A DNA stretch of 19,463 nucleotides, from assembly GCA_003561595.1 (NCBI GenBank), contig PWWF01000183.1, forward strand, positions 1-19,463. The letters run 5' to 3'. Shown one piece after another: positions 14,731 through 19,463 of the stretch (position 1 is the stretch's first letter; every line of letters starts with the position of its first letter). Below the pieces are notes generated by a model, which saw only the letters and a program-made list of their open reading frames with translations, made no database searches and was not told where the DNA came from. Position numbers and translations under genes: made by a program. This DNA comes from Paracoccaceae bacterium. Its GTDB lineage: Bacteria > Pseudomonadota > Alphaproteobacteria > Rhodobacterales > Rhodobacteraceae.

Positions 14731-16137
14731 TCAGCAGCTGTAATACATGCTGTATTCCACCGGGTGGGGCGTATGCTCATAGGCATAGACCTCTTCCCAT
14801 TTCAGATCCATATAGGCGTCGATCTGGTCCTTGGTGAACACATCGCCCGCCAGCAGGAACTCGTGATCAGCGGCCAGGCTGTCCAGCGCCTCGCGCAGGG
14901 ATGCGCAGACGGTCGGGATGCCTTCCAGCTCTTCGGGCGGCAGATCGTACAGGTCCTTGTCCGAGGCCGGGCCCGGATCGATCTTGTTCTTGATCCCGTC
15001 GATCCCGGCCATCAACAGCGCTGCAAAGCACAGATAGGGGTTGGCCGATGGGTCGGGGAAGCGGGCCTCGACACGCTTGGCCTTGGGGCTTTCGGTCCAC
15101 GGAATACGCACACAGCCCGACCGGTTGCGCGCCGAATAGGCCCGCAGCACCGGCGCCTCGAAACCAGGGATCAGCCGCTTGTAGCTGTTGGTCGAGGGGT
15201 TGGTAAACGCGTTCAGCGTCTTGGCATGTTTCAGCACACCGCCGATGAACCACAGCGCTTCCTGGCTCAGATCGGCGTATTTGTCGCCTGCAAAGAGCGG
15301 CTTGCCGTCTTTCCAGATCGACATGTTGACATGCATGCCGGTGCCGTTGTCGCCCTTGACGGGCTTGGGCATAAAGGTTGCGGTCTTGCCATAGGCATCG
15401 GCCACGTTCTTGATGACATATTTGTATTTCATCAACTCGTCAGCCTGCTTGGTCAGCGAGTTGAAGATCAGGCCCAGTTCATGCTGCGCGGACGCGACCT
15501 CAGTGTGGTGCTTGTCCACCTTCATGCCGATGTCCTTCATGGTCGTCAGCATTTCCGAACGCATGTCCTGATTGGCATCGATCGGGTTCATTGCAAAGTA
15601 ATGACCCTTGATCGTCGGGCGATGGCCGGCATTGCCGTGTTCGTAGTCGGTGTCGGTGTTCCAGGCGGCCTCTTCGGCGTCGATCTCGTAGCCGACCTTG
15701 TTGAATTTGTCCGAAAACTTGACGCTGTCGAAGACGAAAAATTCGGCCTCGGGTCCGAAATAGGACACATCACCGATGCCGCTGGCTTTCAGATAGGCCT
15801 CGGCCTTCTCGGCAGTGCCGCGCGGGTCGCGCTCATAGGGCTCGTTCGTGTCGGGCTCCACGATCGAGGCGTGGATCGCCAGCGTCTTTTCGGCGTAGAA
15901 CGGGTCGATATAGACCGAGTCCAGGTCGAAGACGAGTTTCATGTCCGAGGCCTCGATCCCCTTCCAGCCTGGAACGGAGGACCCGTCGAACATGAAGCCT
16001 TCTTCCAGGAAGTCCTCATCCACCAGATCGCCCACGATCGTGACATGCAGCATGCGACCGCGCGGGTCGACAAAGCGGATGTCCAGATAGGCGATTTCCT
16101 CATCTTTCATCATCTTGAGAACGTCAGCTGAACTCAT
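14731..16137 (-). CDS. glnA: Glutamine synthetase type I
   Basis: 468 residues from the ATG at 16137, the normal length of GlnA. The in-frame ATG at 16143 is too close to the AAAAGGG binding site, and longer frames would run into glnB, so 16137 is preferred. It makes glutamine from glutamate, ammonia and ATP as a dodecamer in the cytoplasm. The N-terminal beta-grasp contains FMFDGSSVPGWKGIEASDM (48-66). Metal and substrate residues sit in FGPEAEFF (127-134), ASAQHELGL (215-223), GTGMHVNMS (265-273) and YSARNRSG (334-341). The adenylylation site is Tyr397 in KDLYDLPPEE, as in E. coli. It follows glnB by 70 bases, the usual glnB-glnA operon. A GCGTCA-G-TGACGC palindrome lies in that spacer. Confidence 0.97.
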   Translation of the reverse strand: MSSADVLKMMKDEEIAYLDIRFVDPRGRMLHVTIVGDLVDEDFLEEGFMFDGSSVPGWKGIEASDMKLVFDLDSVYIDPFYAEKTLAIHASIVEPDTNEPYERDPRGTAEKAEAYLKASGIGDVSYFGPEAEFFVFDSVKFSDKFNKVGYEIDAEEAAWNTDTDYEHGNAGHRPTIKGHYFAMNPIDANQDMRSEMLTTMKDIGMKVDKHHTEVASAQHELGLIFNSLTKQADELMKYKYVIKNVADAYGKTATFMPKPVKGDNGTGMHVNMSIWKDGKPLFAGDKYADLSQEALWFIGGVLKHAKTLNAFTNPSTNSYKRLIPGFEAPVLRAYSARNRSGCVRIPWTESPKAKRVEARFPDPSANPYLCFAALLMAGIDGIKNKIDPGPASDKDLYDLPPEELEGIPTVCASLREALDSLAADHEFLLAGDVFTKDQIDAYMDLKWEEVYAYEHTPHPVEYSMYYSC

Positions 16138-16174
16138 GTCCATTTCCCTTTTCGTTTGGTAATGTATGTCTGGT

Positions 16175-16187
16175 GCGTCAGTGACGC
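16175..16187. repeat. Palindrome in the glnB-glnA spacer
   Basis: GCGTCA and TGACGC flank a single G, between the glnB stop (16208) and the glnA start (16137). It could be a protein site or part of an mRNA hairpin for a second glnA promoter or processing event. Function is unknown. Confidence 0.3.
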
Positions 16188-16207
16188 CCCGGAACCCCTG
16201 CGCGTCT

Positions 16208-16564
<357 letters not shown>

Positions 16565-16666
16565 TCAATCTCCGCATCGCGGTTACTGGCAGTTCAGACC
16601 ACTTTCGGCCCTGTGCCACAATCTGATAGGCTCTGGATGACGGGGCTTCAGAAACCGAAATGGGGC

Positions 16667-16685
16667 GCATGTTTAAAAAACATGC
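16667..16685. promoter_or_regulatory. Inverted repeat in the glnB / nnrE divergent region
   Basis: GCATGTTT and AAACATGC form perfect 8-bp arms around AAA. It lies 121 bases before the glnB start and 47 before nnrE, inside an unusually A-rich stretch (16671-16717). It looks like a dimeric regulator site or a promoter-embedded operator for either gene. The regulator is not known. Confidence 0.4.
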
Positions 16686-16731
16686 AAAAAGATTAAAAAA
16701 TAGACGAAAAAGAAAAACGGAGTTTGCGCGA

Positions 16732-17472
16732 GTGACTGATTTTCTGACATCTGCCCAAATGCGCGCCGTCGAGCGGGCGGCAATTGAGTCGGGCACAGTC
16801 ACGGGGCAGGGGTTGATGGACTGCGCGGGGCGGGGCGTTGTCGATGCGGCTTTTGCGCATTGGCCTGCATTGGCAGAAGCGCCGGGGCGCGCGGTCGTTT
16901 TGTGTGGCCCCGGAAATAATGGCGGCGACGGATTCGTGGTCGCGCATTATCTGCAGGCGGCGGGCTGGTCGGTTGATGTGTTCTTCTACGGCGAGCCTGA
17001 CCGGCTGTCGCCAGAGGCGGGCGCGATGCGGGCACAATGGGCGGCTGAAGGGCCGATTCATGCCCTGGATTTCCCGGTGCCGCATCCGGATCAGGTTGTG
17101 CAGGTTCAGGCGCTGCTGGATGCGGCGCGTCGCGCCGGGCCGGTGCTGCTGGTTGATGCGCTGTTCGGGATCGGGCTGTCGCGGTCGATTGATGCCTTGG
17201 ACGATGTGATCGCGATCTGGCGGCAGTTTCATGCCGACAATAACATGAATCTCGTGGCGATAGACCTGCCCAGCGGGCTGGATGCCGATACCGGCGATCC
17301 GGTCGCGCGTGCGGATGGCAGCGCTGGGGGCGTGTTCCCGGCGGAACTGACGGTCACGTTTCACCGGCCCAAGGCCGGGCATCTGCAAGGCGCAGGGCCG
17401 CGGTCATGCGGCACGCTGGCAGTTGTCGATATCGGAGTCGGGCCATGGGACGGGGCGCGCGATGGTGATTGA
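16732..17472 (+). CDS. nnrE: NAD(P)H-hydrate epimerase (NnrE domain)
   Basis: 246 residues from the GTG at 16732, with GGAG 9 bases upstream. The frame is open to 16660, but that extension is an A-rich, Lys/Arg-rich stretch over the promoter palindrome and is unlikely to be coding. Visible motifs are LTSAQMRAVERAAIE (5-19), the nucleotide-binding GPGNNGGDGFVVA (59-71), VDALFGIGLSR (141-151) and AIDLPSGLDADTGDP (176-190), all typical of the YjeF_N fold. The enzyme interconverts R and S forms of damaged hydrated NAD(P)H so the dehydratase can repair it. In most bacteria it is fused to NnrD; here the frame stops at the domain junction and nnrD continues in another frame with an 11-base overlap. 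Confidence 0.9.
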   Translation: MTDFLTSAQMRAVERAAIESGTVTGQGLMDCAGRGVVDAAFAHWPALAEAPGRAVVLCGPGNNGGDGFVVAHYLQAAGWSVDVFFYGEPDRLSPEAGAMRAQWAAEGPIHALDFPVPHPDQVVQVQALLDAARRAGPVLLVDALFGIGLSRSIDALDDVIAIWRQFHADNNMNLVAIDLPSGLDADTGDPVARADGSAGGVFPAELTVTFHRPKAGHLQGAGPRSCGTLAVVDIGVGPWDGARDGD

Positions 17473-18331
17473 ACAGGCCGAAATGATCGCCGCGCTGCGC
17501 AAATATGAGGCGCAGCACAAATACGATCACGGTCACGCACTGGTCCTGTCCGGCGGGGTCGGGCGCGGCGGCGCGGCGCGGCTGGCGGCGCGCGCGGCGC
17601 TGCGTGTGGGGGCGGGGCTGGTCACCTTGGGCTGCCCACCTGCGGCGCTGAGCGAGAACGCCGCGCGGCTGGATGCGATCATGCTGCGCGCGCTGCGTGA
17701 CCGGGCGCAATTGCGGGACATGCTGACGGATACGCGTATCACCGCGCTCTGTCTTGGTCCGGGGCTGGGCCTGGGCGAGGGCGCCGCCGAGTTGGTCGCG
17801 ACGGCCCTGGAGCCGGACAGCACAGGGGCGCGTGCGATCATTCTGGATGCCGATGCCGTGACCCATCTGGCGCAGAATCCGGGCTTGCAGGCGCGGCTGC
17901 ATCCGCGCTGCATCCTGACGCCGCATGCAGGCGAGTTTGCGCGCCTTCTGCCCGATCTGGCAGAGGCGCTGCGCACTGCACCCGTTGAGGATCAGGCGGC
18001 GCGCGCCGAGATCGTGCAGACGGGCGCGGCGCGGCTGAACGCAGTGCTGTTGCTGAAAGGGGCGCTTACGGTCATCGCGGCCCCGGACGGCACTCATGCG
18101 GTAAGTGACGCACGCGGCGCGCGCGCCGCGCCGTGGCTGGCAACGGCTGGGTCGGGCGATGTGCTGGCCGGGCTGGTGACAGGGCTGGCCGCGCGTGGCA
18201 TTGCGCCGCAGCAGGCCGCGTTCTGGGGCGCGCTACTGCATGTCGAGGCGGCGCGCGCCTTTGGTCCGGGGTTGGTTGCCGATGATCTGCCCGATCTGCT
18301 GCCCTCCGTCCTGCGCGATCTGGGAGTCTGA
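17462..18331 (+). CDS. nnrD: ADP/ATP-dependent NAD(P)H-hydrate dehydratase (NnrD domain)
   Basis: 289 residues from the ATG at 17462, which overlaps the nnrE stop by 11 bases and has GGGACGGGG just upstream. The ribokinase-like fold is shown by HKYDHGHALVLSGGVGRGG (19-37), AARAALRVGAGLVTLGCP (42-59), LTPHAGEFARLL (152-163), LLKGALTVIAAPDG (197-210) and the catalytic ATAGSGDVLAGLVTGLAARG (227-246). It dehydrates the S form of NAD(P)HX using ADP or ATP, completing the repair started by NnrE. All key residues look intact. Whether the split from nnrE is a natural two-gene arrangement or a single-base frameshift in a fused gene cannot be decided from this sequence alone. Its last 99 bases overlap the antisense Hint-type gene. 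Confidence 0.9.
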   Translation: MVIEQAEMIAALRKYEAQHKYDHGHALVLSGGVGRGGAARLAARAALRVGAGLVTLGCPPAALSENAARLDAIMLRALRDRAQLRDMLTDTRITALCLGPGLGLGEGAAELVATALEPDSTGARAIILDADAVTHLAQNPGLQARLHPRCILTPHAGEFARLLPDLAEALRTAPVEDQAARAEIVQTGAARLNAVLLLKGALTVIAAPDGTHAVSDARGARAAPWLATAGSGDVLAGLVTGLAARGIAPQQAAFWGALLHVEAARAFGPGLVADDLPDLLPSVLRDLGV

Positions 18332-18817
18332 GCGCAGCAGGGTTTTCAGGCCATCCGCCTCGATCACGGCGTTCTGGTCGAGGGTCAATTCATGGAGCGT
18401 CAGCGCGTTGTCATGGCGGTGCACATGCTGGCCATCGACCAGCTTGGCCGCGCGGGTCATCACGGGCTTGGAAAACAGAATCTCGCTGCGCCAGTCGCGC
18501 ATGGCCAGTTCCTGCGCCGCGCCGACAACAAGCGCGCGGTCCAGCCGACCGGGCGCGCAGCCAAGGCCAAGCGCCGAGGGGTCGATCCGCACCAGATCAC
18601 GCGCTTCAGCGCGCACCTGCCGGACAGCGCGCAGCACGATGATCCGGCCCTGCGCATCCAGCAGCAGATCGCCCGCCATGAGCCGTTCGACCGGGCGCAG
18701 GCCGAATAGGGTGCGGATCAATGTGCCGGACGCAAACCCGCGCGGGCCTGTTTTCGCCGTGTCGCGCGGCTTTGCGGCGGGCAATGCCGGGGCGAGGGAA
18801 ATGCTGTGAACTGACAT
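18233..18817 (-). CDS. Degenerate Hint (hedgehog/intein-like) domain protein
   Basis: 194 residues. The ATG at 18817 has a strong GGAGCAGGAGG about 8 bases upstream, which supports a real gene. Residues 27-160 follow the Hint_2 pattern common in Rhodobacterales: GFASGTLIRTLFGLRPVERL, MAGDLLLDAQGRI, then AAKLVDGQHVHR and LHELTLDQNAVIEADGLKTLL. The catalytic features are lost. The Cys that normally opens the domain (CFTPGTLI) is Gly27, and the usual SPxHRV histidine segment near residue 101 reads GAAQELAM. Self-cleavage is therefore not expected. Residues after about 161 are encoded opposite the nnrD 3' end and look unlike the family, suggesting read-through into an invaded tail. Function is unknown. 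Domain identity is an inference from the pattern. Confidence 0.7.
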   Translation of the reverse strand: MSVHSISLAPALPAAKPRDTAKTGPRGFASGTLIRTLFGLRPVERLMAGDLLLDAQGRIIVLRAVRQVRAEARDLVRIDPSALGLGCAPGRLDRALVVGAAQELAMRDWRSEILFSKPVMTRAAKLVDGQHVHRHDNALTLHELTLDQNAVIEADGLKTLLRSDSQIAQDGGQQIGQIIGNQPRTKGARRLDMQ

Positions 18818-18866
18818 GGTTCAACCTCCTGCTCCGACCCTGTCGGAAAAACGTAACGACAAGGTA

Positions 18867-18923
18867 AATGCGGACAAAAATTCGCACTGTTTCTACAATG
18901 CGGACAATCCCAGCGTAATGCGG
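18867..18923. repeat. Phased direct repeats AATGCGGACAA
   Basis: Exact copies at 18867-18877 and 18897-18907, and a 7-base partial copy AATGCGG at 18917-18923. Spacings are 30 and 20 bp, so all face one side of the helix. They lie 50-106 bases upstream of the minus-strand Hint-type gene and 80-140 bases before tRNA-Leu. On the minus strand they read TTGTCCGCATT, which could overlap a -35. They may be a regulator array. Confidence 0.45.
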
Positions 18924-19004
18924 CGGGATTGCGGCGCTGATGCGTAAATTGAAGGGCGATTTTGCCCTCGCATCGGCTGACAGGGTTTGCTAGAGGGGCC
19001 GCAT

Positions 19005-19089
19005 GCGGGTGTGGCGGAATTGGCAGACGCACCAGATTTAGGTTCTGGCGCCGCAAGGCGTGGGGGTTCAAGTCCCTCCACCCGCACCA
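19005..19089 (+). tRNA. tRNA-Leu (anticodon UAG)
   Basis: 85 bases including an encoded CCA (19087-19089). The acceptor stem pairs GCGGGTG (19005-19011) with CACCCGC (19079-19085), discriminator A. The anticodon stem CCAGA/TCTGG encloses loop TTTAGGT, giving anticodon UAG for CUA/CUN leucine codons. A long variable arm (GCGCCGCAAGGCGT region) and the T arm GGGGG-TTCAAGT-CCCTC fit a class II leucine tRNA. Its 3' end is next to a recombinase remnant, as expected for a tRNA used as an integration site. Confidence 0.96.
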
Positions 19090-19197
19090 TGTCGATTTTT
19101 CGGCATTTTGTTGCATCGATCTGCCCTTTCCTGATTTGCCTGTATTCAAAGTTTCGCAGTCAGTTTCGCGGTTTCCTGTTCTGGTCCCGTTCCGTTC

Positions 19198-19308
19198 TCA
19201 TCGATTCCTTTTCTCCTGCGCCCGGCGTGACGCCGCTTTCTGATCCCGCTGCGCCCGGTATTTCCTGACCATCTCAAGGGTCTTGTGTCCGGTGACGGCC
19301 AAAGCGCT
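19198..19308 (-). pseudogene. C-terminal remnant of a tyrosine recombinase (integrase)
   Basis: On the minus strand a frame bounded by a TAG at 19309-19311 encodes 36 residues ending at a TGA (19198-19200). It contains VTGHKTLEMVRKYRAQRD, the last active-site block of phage-type integrases: His (in GHKT) and the nucleophile Tyr nine residues later (in RKY), the spacing seen in lambda Int. A charged tail, KAASRRAQEKRNR, follows. The rest of the integrase, with its Arg and Lys catalytic residues, is not present in any frame upstream, so the gene is broken at about 19291-19300. It lies 109 bases from tRNA-Leu, which marks a former integration site. With the window ending soon after, I cannot say whether the remainder was deleted or displaced. 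Confidence 0.72.
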
Positions 19309-19463
19309 CTACCGGGCGCTTCCTGAGCTTCAAGCCGAGCGGATCGCGACGTGGCTCGATGCGGGGCAGGGGGTGCCGGTCACCCGCGCGGCGATGGCGC
19401 TCGAGGCAGTGCTGACGGAGGTGCCGCGTGCCGAAGTGCCTGCTCTGATTCTGGCGGATGCCT
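19292..19463 (+). CDS. Unidentified plus-strand frame running off the window (partial)
   Basis: The frame is open from a GTG at 19292 (AAGGG 11 bases upstream) or a TTG at 19283 to the window edge, giving 57 residues: it starts VTAKALYRALPELQAERI and includes WLDAGQGVPVTRAAMALE. The reading has a normal codon pattern and no stop. It begins at the point where the antisense integrase homology ends, so it may be the 5' end of a gene fused to that scar or a truncated gene whose real start was lost. I do not recognise the family. Confidence 0.35.
   Translation, partial: MTAKALYRALPELQAERIATWLDAGQGVPVTRAAMALEAVLTEVPRAEVPALILADA

Noticed and set aside
16590..16625. Sigma54-type promoter for glnB (TGGCAC on the minus strand)
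   Set aside because: The TGGCAC element is present but the required GC at the -12 position is not.
16660..16731. Upstream extension of nnrE with a basic N-terminus
   Set aside because: The stretch covers an A-rich promoter-like region and a palindrome; the GTG at 16732 has a proper ribosome binding site and matches the family N-terminus.
19090..19197. Pyrimidine-rich stretch after tRNA-Leu as a possible gene
   Set aside because: No frame with plausible composition or start signal; it is better explained as tRNA trailer and element edge.

Overview
The window looks like chromosomal DNA from an alphaproteobacterium of the order Rhodobacterales (Rhodobacteraceae/Paracoccaceae group). This rests on gene content and order, not on a database search: ATP-type pckA divergent from a ChvI/ChvG two-component system, a PTS-type phospho-relay (short HPr kinase, RapZ, EIIA, HPr) downstream of it, a free-standing NDUFS4-like complex I subunit, glnB-glnA, and a Hint-type protein. 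The DNA is strongly GC-rich, and most genes fill the sequence tightly on both strands.

Layout. Bases 1-1433: the 5' end of an unidentified minus-strand gene, then a divergent single-pass membrane protein that resembles an M48 peptidase without its zinc motif. Bases 1553-3151: pckA (minus), whose leader is shared with the plus-strand operon chvI-chvG-hprK-rapZ-EIIA-ptsH (3510-7969). The shared leader carries two copies of a LacI-type operator-like sequence 20 bp apart. Bases 7989-10073: the NDUFS4-like subunit and gabD, both minus, with a very clear terminator behind gabD. Bases 10279-14560: a PAS-GAF-GGDEF diguanylate cyclase, mgtE (Mg2+ channel) and pheS, all plus. Bases 14731-16546: glnA and glnB (minus), which form the nitrogen-assimilation unit glnB-glnA. 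Bases 16732-18331: nnrE and nnrD, the two halves of the usually fused NAD(P)HX repair enzyme, in different frames. Bases 18233-18817: a degenerate Hint-domain gene overlapping the nnrD tail. Bases 19005-19089: tRNA-Leu(UAG). The last 270 bases hold the C-terminal stump of a tyrosine recombinase and the start of an unidentified plus-strand frame, which looks like the edge of an old integrated element.

How it fits together. The chvIG-PTS block is probably one transcription unit linking envelope or acid sensing to a regulatory PTS. HPr has both His15 and Ser46, and the kinase for Ser46 is encoded in the same operon, but no EI or sugar permease is visible. pckA, which commits carbon to gluconeogenesis, shares the control region. 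glnB-glnA gives nitrogen control, with PII Tyr51 and GlnA Tyr397 both present as modification sites.

Most of the window is ordinary core genome. The items most worth a second look are the tandem operators before pckA/chvI, the frame-split nnr, the catalytically dead Hint and M48-like proteins, the RapZ Walker A with Arg for Lys, and the recombinase remnant beside tRNA-Leu. I see no CRISPR array, intact insertion sequence or origin, and no clear undescribed system.
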